Shown here one piece after another: positions 17,421 to 26,716 of a stretch of 64,000 nucleotides of DNA. The notes under the pieces were generated by a model that saw nothing but the letters and a program-made list of their open reading frames with translations, did not search any database and was not told the origin of the DNA. This DNA comes from Variovorax sp. Root411 (lineage in GTDB: Bacteria > Pseudomonadota > Gammaproteobacteria > Burkholderiales > Burkholderiaceae_C): contig NZ_LMDW01000019.1 of NCBI RefSeq assembly GCF_001425205.1, positions 181,534 through 245,533 on the forward strand, written 5' to 3'. A program made the position numbers and the translations under genes. Every line of letters starts with the position of its first letter. Positions within the stretch are counted from its first letter, which is position 1.

Positions 17421-18845
17421 CTACTTCGCCAGCTCCGACACCAGCCGGTACAGGAACTCCCGGCCGTCATAAAGCCGCTGGATCTCGATGCGCTCGTCGA
17501 GCCCGTGCGCGCGCGCATCGGACGGCTCCACGAATATGCCGCTCACGCCGTACATCGGAATGCCCGCGTTGCGCATGAAGCGGCTGTCGGTGGCGCCGGT
17601 GCTCATCGCGGGCACCACGGGCACGCCGGGCCACATCTGCTGCGTGAGCGACTCCACGGTCTTCACGAGATCGCCGTTCAGCGGCGACGCCGGGCTGCGC
17701 AGCGGCTTGCCCATGTTGCGCACCACGATCTTGTCGTTGCCGACCGCCTGGGTCAGCAGGCGCTCCACTTCCTCGGGATCGTCGTGCGGCAGGATGCGGC
17801 AGTTGACCGTGGCCTTGGCCGATTGCGGCAGCGCGTTCTCGGCGTGGCCGGCCTGCACCATCGTCGCGACGCAGGTGGTGCGGAACTGCGCGCTGTAGGC
17901 CGGGTTGGCCGACATGCGATCGATGACCGCGGCGTCGGGGTTGCCGGCGCCCACCGCGCGCATGTCGTCGGCCAACTGGCCGGTGGCGAACGGTGCGCTG
18001 CGCGCGAAGTAGGTCTTTGTGACGTCCGCGAGCTTCACCGGGAAGCTGAAGTTGCCCAGCCGCTCCAGGCCGGCGGACAGCGCATAGATCGGGTTGGTCT
18101 TGGTCGGCACCGAGCTGTGGCCGCCTACGTCGCGCACCTCCAGCATATAGGTGGTGTACATCTTCTCGGCCACCTGCATGCGGTGCAGGTTGGGCTTGCC
18201 GCCGCGCAGTTCGCCGCCGCCGCCTTCGTTGATGCCGAACTCCGCCTGCAGCAACTCGGGCTTGTTGTTGATGAGCCAGAAGGCGCCGTTGCTGAGCGCA
18301 TCGCCACGCTCTTCGTCGGCCGTCAGCGCCAGGATGATGTCGCGCCTGGGCTTGAAGCCCTCCTGCTTCAGCTGCCCCATCACCGAGACCAGCGCCGAGG
18401 CCATCGCCTTGTCGTCGATGGCGCCACGCGCGGTGAAGTAGCCGCCGGTTTCCTGCAGCTTGAACGGGTCGGTCTTCCAGTCTTCGCGCCGGGCCTCCAC
18501 CACGTCGATGTGGGCCAGCAACAGCAGCGGCTTCTTGCTGCCGTCGCCCTTGAAGCGCAGCACCAGGTTGCCCTTCTTCGGGAAGGGTTCGAAGATCTGG
18601 ATGTCGCCCGGTGCGAAGCCTGATTCGATCAAGCGCTTTTCCATGGCGCGCGCGGCCACCGTGTTGTCGCCCACCGAATGGCTGGTGTTGATCTCGATCA
18701 ACTCCTTGTAGATGTCGTGGAAGCGCTGCTGCTGCGGCGTGAGGGTCGGCGGGGTCTGGGTCTGCGCCATGGCAGCGGTCATGCCGCACAGGGCCAGTGA
18801 GACGGCGAGCACGGTTCTCGCGGCACGGAAGGTCTTCATCCTCAT
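17421..18845 (-). CDS. secreted M20/M25/M40 family metallopeptidase
   Basis: A 474-aa zinc amino- or carboxypeptidase-like enzyme with a cleavable signal peptide (hydrophobic TVLAVSLALCGMTAAMAQ, cleavage after AMA). Zinc ligands and catalytic acids are recognisable: LLAHIDVVEA (His, Asp), GAIDDKAM (bridging Asp), LTADEERGD (catalytic and metal Glu) and MSTGATDSRFM near the end. The dimerisation domain starts around VRDVGGHSSVP. The start MRMK has GAGAG upstream; a second Met two codons later is possible. Next to ggt (convergent), so both may feed peptide use in the periplasm. Confidence 0.9.
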   Translation of the reverse strand: MRMKTFRAARTVLAVSLALCGMTAAMAQTQTPPTLTPQQQRFHDIYKELIEINTSHSVGDNTVAARAMEKRLIESGFAPGDIQIFEPFPKKGNLVLRFKGDGSKKPLLLLAHIDVVEARREDWKTDPFKLQETGGYFTARGAIDDKAMASALVSVMGQLKQEGFKPRRDIILALTADEERGDALSNGAFWLINNKPELLQAEFGINEGGGGELRGGKPNLHRMQVAEKMYTTYMLEVRDVGGHSSVPTKTNPIYALSAGLERLGNFSFPVKLADVTKTYFARSAPFATGQLADDMRAVGAGNPDAAVIDRMSANPAYSAQFRTTCVATMVQAGHAENALPQSAKATVNCRILPHDDPEEVERLLTQAVGNDKIVVRNMGKPLRSPASPLNGDLVKTVESLTQQMWPGVPVVPAMSTGATDSRFMRNAGIPMYGVSGIFVEPSDARAHGLDERIEIQRLYDGREFLYRLVSELAK

Positions 18846-18920
18846 GGGTTCTCTCTCCGGTGGTGGTTGTGCCGGACAGCATAGCAAGCACCTCCAGAGA
18901 ACACGGGCACACTCGCGGCC

Positions 18921-20009
18921 ATGCAATCCAGGCAATGGGACATCTTCTGCAGGGTCATCGACAACCACGGCGACCTCGGCGTCTGCTGGCGGCTGGCCTG
19001 CCAACTGGCCGCGCTCGGCGAACGCGCGCGGCTGTGGATCGACGATGCGGCGGCGCTGCGCTGGATGGCACCCGAGGCTCTCGCTGGCCGCGACGGCGTG
19101 GAGGTGATCGACTGGCTCGACGCCGCTGCGCTTCAGGCTGCCGTGGCGAGGCCGGCGCCCGACGTGCTGATAGAAGCCTTCGGCTGCGAGCCGGCGCCGG
19201 AGTTGATCGCCCGCTTCGCCGAAAGGCCGGGCCTGGCGTGGATCAATCTCGAGTACCTGTCGGCCGAGCCCTATGTGGAGCGGCTGCACGGGTTGCCGTC
19301 GCCGGTGTTCAAAGGGCCCGGCGCCGGGTTGACCAAGCGCTTTTTCTATCCGGGCTTCACTCCCACCACGGGCGGGCTGCTGCGCGAGCCCGACCTGATG
19401 GAACGCCGCACGCGCTTCGACCGCTCGCAGTGGCTGGCCGCAAAACAGATTCCGTGGCAGGGCAGCGAGCGCCTGATTTCCCTCTTCTGCTACGAACCGC
19501 CTGCCCTGGCCGCCTTGCTGACCCGGCTGGCCCAAGGCCCGGAACCTACGCGCCTGCTGGTGACGGCGGGCCGCGCCACGCAGGCGGTCCAGGCTTTTTT
19601 TGGGGGCGCCCCATGGTCCCACGGGGGCGGTGCGCTATCAATTTCATATATCCCCTACCTCACGCAGCCCGATTTCGATCACCTGCTCTGGGCCTGCGAC
19701 CTGAATCTCGTGCGCGGCGAAGATTCGCTGGTGCGCGCCCTCTGGGCCGGCGCACCGCTGGTCTGGCAGATCTACCCGCAGGACGACGACGCCCACCACG
19801 TCAAGCTGAACGCCTGGCTGGACTGGCTCGGCGCCCCGCCCTCGCTGCGGCTTTTCCACCACGCCTGGAACGGCTTCGTCGACGGTGCCCTGCCGCTGCC
19901 TGAAACACAGGGCCCGTGGCTCGAAACGGCGCTGGACGCCCGCACGCGGCTGCTCGCCCAGGACGATCTGGTCACGCAACTGCGGAAACTGATCGGCCAA
20001 AAAAGCTAA
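18921..20009 (+). CDS. earP: EF-P arginine rhamnosyltransferase EarP
   Basis: GT-B inverting glycosyltransferase that adds rhamnose from dTDP-L-rhamnose to Arg32 of elongation factor P. The N-terminus has IDNHGDLGVCWRLA, the family motif holding catalytic Asp (Asp14 and Asp18 here), and the C-terminal half has NLVRGEDSLVRALWAG for the nucleotide-sugar diphosphate. Length 362 aa is typical. It is directly upstream of efp, as in Pseudomonas and Neisseria relatives, and the target Arg is present in that EF-P. Confidence 0.95.
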   Translation: MQSRQWDIFCRVIDNHGDLGVCWRLACQLAALGERARLWIDDAAALRWMAPEALAGRDGVEVIDWLDAAALQAAVARPAPDVLIEAFGCEPAPELIARFAERPGLAWINLEYLSAEPYVERLHGLPSPVFKGPGAGLTKRFFYPGFTPTTGGLLREPDLMERRTRFDRSQWLAAKQIPWQGSERLISLFCYEPPALAALLTRLAQGPEPTRLLVTAGRATQAVQAFFGGAPWSHGGGALSISYIPYLTQPDFDHLLWACDLNLVRGEDSLVRALWAGAPLVWQIYPQDDDAHHVKLNAWLDWLGAPPSLRLFHHAWNGFVDGALPLPETQGPWLETALDARTRLLAQDDLVTQLRKLIGQKS

Positions 20010-20162
20010 AATAGCGGGCTTTGCGGATTTCGGCCCGGATCTCAACGATTCGAGATGCTCTCCGCTAAACCTGCCGCGGGACCTGTACCGCGGGGCCAAC
20101 AATGCCGGCAAGCATCGCCGACAGCCCCGTGCACCGAGCGGCCAACATCCAGAGACCCTGTT

Positions 20163-20717
20163 ATGAAAATCGCTCAAGAAATCCGCGCCGGCAACGTCAT
20201 CATGCACGGCAAGGACCCGATGGTCGTCCTCAAGACCGAATACAGCCGCGGCGGCCGCAACTCCGCCACCGTGCGCATGAAGATGAAGAGCCTGATCGCC
20301 AACTTCAACACCGAAGTGGTCTTCAAGGCCGACGACAAGATCGACCAGATCGTGCTCGAGAAGAAGGACTGCACCTACTCCTACTTCGCCGACCCGATGT
20401 ACGTCTGCATGGACGCCGACTACAACCAGTACGAAGTCGAAGCCGAGAACATGGGCGACGCCCTGAACTACCTCGAAGACGGCATGGCCGTCGAAGTGGT
20501 GTTCTACGACGGCAAGGCCATCTCGGTCGAACTGCCGACCAGCGTCGAGCGCGAAATCACCTGGACCGAACCCGCCGTCAAGGGCGATACCTCGGGCAAG
20601 GTGCTCAAGCCCGCCAAGATCGCCACCGGCTTCGAAGTGCCCGTGCCCCTCTTCGTGTCGCAAGGCGACAAGATCGAAATCGACACGCGCACCGGCGAAT
20701 ACCGCAAGCGCGTCTGA
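20163..20717 (+). CDS. efp: translation elongation factor P (Arg32 type)
   Basis: A 184-aa three-domain factor that relieves ribosome stalling at consecutive prolines. The domain I tip reads SRGGRNSA, placing Arg at position 32 where E. coli has Lys34; this is the residue rhamnosylated by EarP, encoded just upstream. The OB folds and the C-terminal ISVELPTSVE and TRTGEYRKR segments are intact. The 153-nt spacer after earP contains a TAAAAT box at 20007-20012 with no good -35, and an out-of-frame ATG at 20102. Confidence 0.98.
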   Translation: MKIAQEIRAGNVIMHGKDPMVVLKTEYSRGGRNSATVRMKMKSLIANFNTEVVFKADDKIDQIVLEKKDCTYSYFADPMYVCMDADYNQYEVEAENMGDALNYLEDGMAVEVVFYDGKAISVELPTSVEREITWTEPAVKGDTSGKVLKPAKIATGFEVPVPLFVSQGDKIEIDTRTGEYRKRV

Positions 20718-20763
20718 GCCCGCTGCCCAGGCCCAGGCCTGGGCTTACCGGATGACACCCCCG

Positions 20764-20788
20764 AAAGGCTCCGCAAGGAGCCTTTTTC
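20764..20788 (+). terminator. Rho-independent terminator after efp
   Basis: AAAGGCTCC-GCAA-GGAGCCTTT followed by TTCG: a 9-bp stem with a GCAA tetraloop and U-rich tail, 46 nt past the efp stop. Confidence 0.88.
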
Positions 20789-20850
20789 GTTGATGGGCAC
20801 GGCGATTGCAACGTTGCACAATCACCGGGATCCATCTGTCTGGTTTCTTC

Positions 20851-21714
20851 ATGAACAACACGCACGACCTTCACGACAAACGCCTGGCCGATGCCTGGGC
20901 CACGCTCCAGTCCCACGCGGACCACGGCCTCCCGCTCGACCCCGATCCCTCGCGCATCGCCTTCGCCGACCCCGAGTTCCTGCTGCGCCGCGAGACGCGC
21001 GGCATCCGCATGCAGCTCGAGCTGATGAAGCCCGATCTCGAACAGCGCGCCCATGGCATCGAGAACACGGTGGTGGTGTTCGGCAGCGCACGCTTTCGCA
21101 GCGAGGAAGACGCCGCCGCCATGATCGCGCAGGCCGATGCCGCTGGCGACGCCGTGGCATCCGAGCGCTGGCGCCGGCTGGCGCGCAATTCGCACTACTA
21201 CGAGAAGGCGCGCGCCTTCGGCAAGCTGGTCGCGCAGTACAGCAACGACAAGGAACCGCAGGACAAGCTCTTCGTCTGCACCGGCGGCGGCCCCGGCATC
21301 ATGCAGGCGGCCAACCGCGGCGCGCACGAAGGCGGCGGCCTCTCGGTCGGCCTGGCCATCGCGCTGCCGATGGAAGAAGAAGCCAACCCGTACGTCACGC
21401 CAGCGCTGAGCTTCAAGTTCCACTATTTCGCCATCCGCAAGATGCATTTCATGATGCGTGCGAAGGCGCTGGTGGCGTTTCCGGGCGGCTTCGGCACGCT
21501 CGACGAGCTGTTCGAGGTGATCACGCTGGTGCAGACGAAGAAGTCGAAGCCGGTGCCGATCGTGCTATTCGGTTCGGACTACTGGAAGCGGATGATCGAC
21601 TTCGACTTCCTGGTCGACGAGGGCGTGATTTCGCCGGGCGACGTGAAGCTCTTCGAATACGTCGACGCGCCCGACGACGCATGGAGCGCAATCAAGCGCT
21701 TCTACAAGCTCTAG
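20851..21714 (+). CDS. LOG/TIGR00730 family protein (nucleoside monophosphate phosphoribohydrolase-like)
   Basis: A 287-aa Rossmann-like protein. Conserved motifs are VFGSARF, CTGGGPGIMQAANRGAHEGGG and the family hallmark PGGFGTLDELFEV, which in LOG proteins binds and cleaves the N-glycosidic bond of a nucleoside 5'-monophosphate. An N-terminal extension of about 75 residues precedes the core. Earlier annotations of this family as lysine decarboxylase are not supported by the motifs. The ATG at 20851 (MNNTHDLHD) is preferred over one 15 codons upstream that lies close to the efp terminator. Confidence 0.85.
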   Translation: MNNTHDLHDKRLADAWATLQSHADHGLPLDPDPSRIAFADPEFLLRRETRGIRMQLELMKPDLEQRAHGIENTVVVFGSARFRSEEDAAAMIAQADAAGDAVASERWRRLARNSHYYEKARAFGKLVAQYSNDKEPQDKLFVCTGGGPGIMQAANRGAHEGGGLSVGLAIALPMEEEANPYVTPALSFKFHYFAIRKMHFMMRAKALVAFPGGFGTLDELFEVITLVQTKKSKPVPIVLFGSDYWKRMIDFDFLVDEGVISPGDVKLFEYVDAPDDAWSAIKRFYKL

Positions 21715-21723
21715 GCTCGCTCT

Positions 21724-22887
21724 TCAGACCTTGAGGCCCCATGTGGCGCGCGCGCCGAGCGCCACAACGCCTCCCACCACCCAGAACACGCCCCCGATGC
21801 CGATCAGCGCGCCGAGCGAGCCGAACAGCATCGGCATCGCCACGCTCGACGCGTTGATGGTCATGAGCCGCAGGCCCAGTGCCTCGCCGTGGCGGGCGTG
21901 CGGCGTGATCTGGTGGAGCATGCTCATCACCATCGGCTGCACGGCGCCCAGCGCAAAGCCGAGCACCACCGAGCACACGCCCATGCTCAGGGCCGAGTCC
22001 AGCAGCGGATAGACCGCGAACACCATCGCCGTGACGGCCGTGGAACTCAGGATCACGCTGCGCTCCGAAGCGCGCGAGGCGATCACAGGCAGCACCACGC
22101 GAACGACCGCCGCTGCTATCGCGAAGGCGCCGAGGATCGAGCCGATCACCGAGGCGCTGATGCCCCGGTCGTGCCCCAGCACCGGCAGCACGAAGGCATG
22201 CACGTCCCAGCTCGACGACTGCAGCCAGTTCACGAACAGCAGGCGGCGGAACATCGGCTCGCGCAGCAGGTCCCAGGCGCGGGTCGGCGTAGCGCCCGGC
22301 ACGGGCGCGGCGGGCGGCGGCTCGTGCGCGCCGCGCGCGAGCATCCAGCAGAGGATGGGCAGCGCCGCCATCACCGCGAAGGAGATGCGGAACGCGAGCA
22401 TGTCCGCGGGCGAGCGGCCCGCATGGTCGATCAGCATGCCGGCCAGGAAGGGCCCGACGAAATTGGCCACGGCCGGCGCGATGGCGAGCCAGCTGAACAC
22501 GCGCTTGAGCTGCGTTGCGTCGGTGGCCGAGCGGCCGACGTGCCGCTGCAGCGCGATGACCGTCGCACCCGTGGCGCCGCCTGTCAGCAGGGCTGCAATG
22601 CACATCACCGGAAAGATCGGGAAGATCACCACGAGCCCCGCGCCAACGACTGCCGCAATGACCGACAGCCACAGCGGCCGCTTGAAGCCATATCGGTCGG
22701 CAAAGCGTCCGGCGGGCAAGGCCAGAAAGACCTGCGTCAGCGCAAACAGCGAGATCAGCAGGCCGACCGCCGCGGCGCTGTAGCCCTGCTGCAGCGCCAG
22801 CAGCGGCGTGGCGAGCCGCATGCCGGCCATCGTCGCGTGCAGGCACACCTGGGCACCGATCACGCGCAGCAGTTCGGAACCTTTCAC
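21724..22887 (-). CDS. MFS transporter
   Basis: A 387-aa major facilitator protein with twelve predicted membrane helices. The loop 2-3 signature reads ALPAGRFADRYGFKRPLW. The short hydrophilic loop between halves contains RGAHEPPPAAPVPGATPTR. Translation most likely starts at GTG (VKGSELLRVIG), whose GTGA overlaps the rmuC stop by 4 nt. Substrate unknown. Confidence 0.88.
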   Translation of the reverse strand: MKGSELLRVIGAQVCLHATMAGMRLATPLLALQQGYSAAAVGLLISLFALTQVFLALPAGRFADRYGFKRPLWLSVIAAVVGAGLVVIFPIFPVMCIAALLTGGATGATVIALQRHVGRSATDATQLKRVFSWLAIAPAVANFVGPFLAGMLIDHAGRSPADMLAFRISFAVMAALPILCWMLARGAHEPPPAAPVPGATPTRAWDLLREPMFRRLLFVNWLQSSSWDVHAFVLPVLGHDRGISASVIGSILGAFAIAAAVVRVVLPVIASRASERSVILSSTAVTAMVFAVYPLLDSALSMGVCSVVLGFALGAVQPMVMSMLHQITPHARHGEALGLRLMTINASSVAMPMLFGSLGALIGIGGVFWVVGGVVALGARATWGLKV

Positions 22888-24251
22888 GGGGTTTCTTCGC
22901 CCTCGCTGTCGGCGGTGGGCGGCAGCAAAGCCTGCGACTGCGCCTCGGGCAGCGCCTCGACCTTGCGCAGCGCCAGGCGCATCTGCTTGGCGCGCGTGTC
23001 GGCCTTGTCGAGCGTGTCGGAGGCCTTGGCCACCTGCTCCTTGATGCGCGCGACCCATTCGCCGTAGCGCTCGAACTCGGTCTTCACCGCGCCCAGCACC
23101 TTCCAGACTTCGGAGGCCTGCTGCTCCAGCGCGAGCGTGCGAAAGCCCATGTGCAGGCTGTTGAGCATCGCGAGCAAGGTGGTCGGGCCGGCCAGCGTCA
23201 CGCGGTGCTGGCGCTGGATGGCATCCATCAGGCCGGGCCGGCGCAGCACCTCGGCATAGAGGCTCTCGACCGGGAGGAAGAGGATGGCGAAATCGGTGGT
23301 GTGCGGTGCGGCGAGGTAGTTATCGGCGATCGATCTGGCCTCGGTGCGGATGCGCGCTTCGAGCGCCTTGGCCGCCAGGTCGGCACCCACGGCATCGGCG
23401 CGTTCGTGCGCATCGACGAGCCGCTCGTAGTCGTCGCGCGGAAACTTGGCATCGATGGGCAGCCACACCGGCGCACCGTCCTCGCCGCGCCCCGGAAAGC
23501 GGATCGCGAAATCAACGCGCTGCCCGCTGCGCGGCTTGGTCTCGATCTGCTTGGCGTACTGGTCGGGCGTGAGCACCTGTTCGAGCAGCGCCTCGAGCTG
23601 CACTTCGCCGAAAACGCCACGCGTCTTCACGTTGGTCAGCACGCGCTGCAGGCTGCCGACGCCCACGGCCAGCGTCTGCATTTCGCCGAGCCCCTTGTGC
23701 ACCTGCTCGAGCCGGTCGGCCACCTGCTTGAAGCTCTCGCCGAGGCGCGCCTCGAGCGTGCTCTGCAGCTTCTCGTCGACCGTCTTGCGCATCTCGTCGA
23801 GCTTGGCGGCGTTGGTCTGCTGCAGCTGTGCGAGCTGCGTTTCCATGGTCGCGCGCACTTCGGACAGGCGGCGCGCATTCGATTCGCTCAAACCCTGCAG
23901 CTGTGTGCTGAGCGTGTCGGCCAGCGTCTTCTGCAAGGACGCGAGCTGCAGGGAGAACGCGTCGAGCTGCGCATTCTGCGTGCGCGTGGCTTCGGCGCCC
24001 TGCTGCACCAGCGCCTGCTGGAAAGTAGCGAAGGCCTGCGCGGTTTCCTGCCGCACGCCGCGAGAGCTTTCGCCGATGTCGTGGCGCAGTTCGCGCTCGG
24101 TGCGTTCGTTGGCCGAGCCCAGGGCGGCCAGCACGCGCAACACGTCGCTATGGTCGGAGGGGGGCTGCCGGCGGGCCAGCAGCCAGATCACCAGCACGAG
24201 TTGGATGACCGCGAGTGCGGCCAGTCCGATGAGGATCAGCGAAGCGTCCAA
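22884..24251 (-). CDS. rmuC: DNA recombination protein RmuC
   Basis: A 455-aa protein with an N-terminal membrane helix (LILIGLAALAVIQLVLVIWLL), a long coiled coil (about residues 60-190, many Q/E/L heptads) and a C-terminal nuclease-like RmuC domain. That domain contains GVFGEVQLEALLEQ, LPIDAKFPRDDYERL and ILFLPVESLYAEV. RmuC limits recombination at inverted repeats; its biochemistry is poorly defined. No ATG precedes the membrane segment; TTG at 24251 (LDASLILIG) is the best start. It overlaps the GTG start of the MFS gene. Confidence 0.92.
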   Translation of the reverse strand: MDASLILIGLAALAVIQLVLVIWLLARRQPPSDHSDVLRVLAALGSANERTERELRHDIGESSRGVRQETAQAFATFQQALVQQGAEATRTQNAQLDAFSLQLASLQKTLADTLSTQLQGLSESNARRLSEVRATMETQLAQLQQTNAAKLDEMRKTVDEKLQSTLEARLGESFKQVADRLEQVHKGLGEMQTLAVGVGSLQRVLTNVKTRGVFGEVQLEALLEQVLTPDQYAKQIETKPRSGQRVDFAIRFPGRGEDGAPVWLPIDAKFPRDDYERLVDAHERADAVGADLAAKALEARIRTEARSIADNYLAAPHTTDFAILFLPVESLYAEVLRRPGLMDAIQRQHRVTLAGPTTLLAMLNSLHMGFRTLALEQQASEVWKVLGAVKTEFERYGEWVARIKEQVAKASDTLDKADTRAKQMRLALRKVEALPEAQSQALLPPTADSEGEETP

Positions 24252-24271
24252 GGTTGCGGTACTGCCTCTGC

Positions 24272-25258
24272 TTATTTGCTGGCCGAAGGCACAGGCGTCA
24301 CGGGCGTCAGCGGCCCCTTGCCGCCGAAGTACGCGATGAGGTTGTCCGCAGCAAGGTCGGCCATGGCGCGGCGCGTGGGCACGGTGGCGCTGGCGATGTG
24401 CGGCGTCAGTACCACGTTGGGCACGGTCAGCAGGTCGGGGTGCACCTTGGGCTCGCCCTCGAACACGTCGAGGCCGGCGGCTGCGATGCGCTTTTCGCGC
24501 AGGGCCGTGGCCAGCGCCGCGTCGTCGACGATGCCGCCGCGCGCGATGTTGACGAGCGTGGCGGTCGGCTTCATCAGCGCGATCTCGGCCGCACCGATCG
24601 TGTGGTGCGAGGCCGGCGAATAAGGCACCACAAGCACCACGTGGTCCGCCGTCTTGAGCAGCTCCTCCTTGCTCAGGTAGCTGGCCTTGCATTCGGCTTC
24701 GAGCGTCGCGTCGAGTTTGGAGCGGTTGTGATAGACCACCTTCATGCCGAAGCCGTGCGCGCCGCGCTTCGCAATGCCCTGCCCGATGCGGCCCATGCCG
24801 ATGATGCCGAGCGTCGAGCCGTGGATGTCCGAGCCCGCGAACATGTCGAAGCTCCACTTCTGCCACTTGCCCGCGCGCAGGAAGTGTTCGCTCTCCGTGA
24901 TGCGGCGCGCCGTGGCCATGAGCAGCGCGAAGCCGAAGTCGGCCGTGGTCTCGGTCAGCACGTCGGGCGCGTTGGTGCCGAGCACGCCGTGCGCGGCCAT
25001 CGCGTCGACGTCGAAGTTGTTGTAGCCCACCGCCATGTTGGCGCAGATCTTCAGGCCGGGGCAGGCGTCGAGCACCGCGGCGTCGATGCGCTCGCTGCCG
25101 GTGGTGAAGGCGCCCTGCTTGCCTTGCAGCTTCGCGATCAGCTGTTCCTTGCTCCAGCTTTCGTCGGACTGGTTCGACTCGACCTCGAAATGCTGCGACA
25201 GGCGCTCGATGGTCTCGGGAAAGATCGCACGCGCGACCAGGATCTTGGGCTTGCTCAT
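24272..25258 (-). CDS. D-2-hydroxyacid dehydrogenase (glyoxylate/hydroxypyruvate reductase type)
   Basis: A 328-aa NAD(P)H-dependent dehydrogenase resembling GhrB and hydroxypyruvate reductase. The nucleotide fold reads GIIGMGRIGQGIAKR. The catalytic triad appears as Arg in NIARGGIVDD, Glu in DVFEGEPKVHP and His in LTPHIASAT. The likely role is reducing glyoxylate or hydroxypyruvate. Minus strand between the antiporter and rmuC with short gaps, so it may share a transcript with them. Confidence 0.92.
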   Translation of the reverse strand: MSKPKILVARAIFPETIERLSQHFEVESNQSDESWSKEQLIAKLQGKQGAFTTGSERIDAAVLDACPGLKICANMAVGYNNFDVDAMAAHGVLGTNAPDVLTETTADFGFALLMATARRITESEHFLRAGKWQKWSFDMFAGSDIHGSTLGIIGMGRIGQGIAKRGAHGFGMKVVYHNRSKLDATLEAECKASYLSKEELLKTADHVVLVVPYSPASHHTIGAAEIALMKPTATLVNIARGGIVDDAALATALREKRIAAAGLDVFEGEPKVHPDLLTVPNVVLTPHIASATVPTRRAMADLAADNLIAYFGGKGPLTPVTPVPSASK

Positions 25259-25269
25259 GATATTTGCAC

Positions 25270-26682
25270 TCAGCGAAAGAAGATGAAGGTGGAAAGAACG
25301 AACAGTGGAACCAGGATGGTCATCGACCACGCCATGTAGCCGAAGAAGCTCGGCATGCGCACGCCGCGGCTTTCGGCAATGGCCTTGACCATGAGGTTGG
25401 GCGCGTTGCCGATGTAGGTGTTGGCGCCCATGAACACCGCGCCCGCCGAAATGGCGGCCAGCGTGGTGGCGTAGGTGGTCATCAGCGCGGCCGGGTCGCC
25501 GCCCGCGGTGTTGAAGAACACCAGGTAGGTCGGCGCGTTGTCGAGGAACGAACTGAGCACGCCGGTGGCCCAGAAGTACATCGCCGGATCGGGCTGGCCA
25601 TTGGCGCGCGTCACAGCCGAGACGATGGCACCGAACGGGCCCTGCGTGCCGGCCTTGAGCATCGCGATCACCGGGATGATGGTCAGGAAGATGCCCGCGA
25701 ACAGCTTGGCCACTTCGGCCATGGGGCCCCACTCGAACTGGTTGTCGGCGTGCACCTTGGCCGGCGTGATCTTCAGCGAGAGCAGCGTGATGGCGATCAG
25801 GCCCACGTCGCGCACCAGGCCCGGCAGGCCTACCCGGGTGCCGAAGAGGTCGAAGCCGACGGGCGACTTCCAGAAGCCGCTGAGCAGCACGAAGGCGATC
25901 ACGCCGCCCAATAGCCAGAAGTTGATGGCGCCATCGAAGCCGATGCGTTTTGTATCGGGCGTCGGGTCGACCGGCAGCACGCCCTCCTTCAAGTAGTAAT
26001 GGCGATCGATGGCGTAGAACAGCGCAAGCAGCACGCCCAGGACGAAGAGCGTGTCGGGCAGGATGTTCTTCGCGGTCCAGAAGAAGTCGACGCCCTTCAG
26101 GAAGCCGAGGAACAACGGCGGATCGCCCAGCGGCGTGAGCGAGCCACCCACGTTGGAAACGATGAAGATGAAGAACACGACCACGTGGGCCCGGTGCATG
26201 CGGTTGTCGTTGGCGCGAATGAGCGGACGGATCAGCAGCATCGACGCGCCGGTGGTCCCCATGAAGCTCGCGAGCACCGCGCCGATGGCGAGCAGCGCGG
26301 TATTGAGGCCCGGCGCGCCGTGCAGGTTGCCCCGGATGTGGATGCCGCCTGCCACCGTGAACAGCGCCGTGAGCAGGATGATGAACGGGATGTACTCCTC
26401 CACCATCGCATGCACGAGTTGCGCACCCGCCAGCGGCGCCCCGTAGGCCGCGGCAAAGGGCAGCAGGAAGGCCAGTGCCCAGGCCGCCGATATCTTGCCG
26501 TAGTGGTGGTGCCAGATGGCCGGTGCCAGCAGCGGGAACAGCGCGATCGACAACAGGATGCCGGCGAACGGCACACCCCACAGCGGCGACAGCACGGTGC
26601 CGTCGAACTCGGCGGCCATCGCCATTGCGGGGAACATCAGCGGCAGCAGCACGGCCGCCGCGAGGCGAAGAGGCTTTTTCAT
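25270..26682 (-). CDS. sodium:proton antiporter (NhaD/citrate-transporter-like ion transporter)
   Basis: A 470-aa inner-membrane protein with an N-terminal signal-like helix (LRLAAAVLLPLMFPAMAMAA) and about twelve further membrane segments. Conserved ion-transporter-superfamily motifs include FMGTTGASMLLIRP, SNVGGSLTPLGDPPLFLGFL and SSFLDNAPTYLVFF, where Asn/Asp residues face the transport path. The family match to NhaD-type Na+/H+ antiporters is good, but cation specificity is not proven. The start is the Met before KKPLRL; upstream in-frame Mets lie inside pncB. Confidence 0.85.
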   Translation of the reverse strand: MKKPLRLAAAVLLPLMFPAMAMAAEFDGTVLSPLWGVPFAGILLSIALFPLLAPAIWHHHYGKISAAWALAFLLPFAAAYGAPLAGAQLVHAMVEEYIPFIILLTALFTVAGGIHIRGNLHGAPGLNTALLAIGAVLASFMGTTGASMLLIRPLIRANDNRMHRAHVVVFFIFIVSNVGGSLTPLGDPPLFLGFLKGVDFFWTAKNILPDTLFVLGVLLALFYAIDRHYYLKEGVLPVDPTPDTKRIGFDGAINFWLLGGVIAFVLLSGFWKSPVGFDLFGTRVGLPGLVRDVGLIAITLLSLKITPAKVHADNQFEWGPMAEVAKLFAGIFLTIIPVIAMLKAGTQGPFGAIVSAVTRANGQPDPAMYFWATGVLSSFLDNAPTYLVFFNTAGGDPAALMTTYATTLAAISAGAVFMGANTYIGNAPNLMVKAIAESRGVRMPSFFGYMAWSMTILVPLFVLSTFIFFR

Positions 26683-26716
26683 GGGGCCGTACCGTACCAG
26701 AGGGGTCAGTACAGCT

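Noticed and set aside
20102..20755. An alternative 217-codon frame overlapping efp
   Set aside because: Arg-rich frame-shifted shadow of efp, which has the full conserved EF-P sequence.
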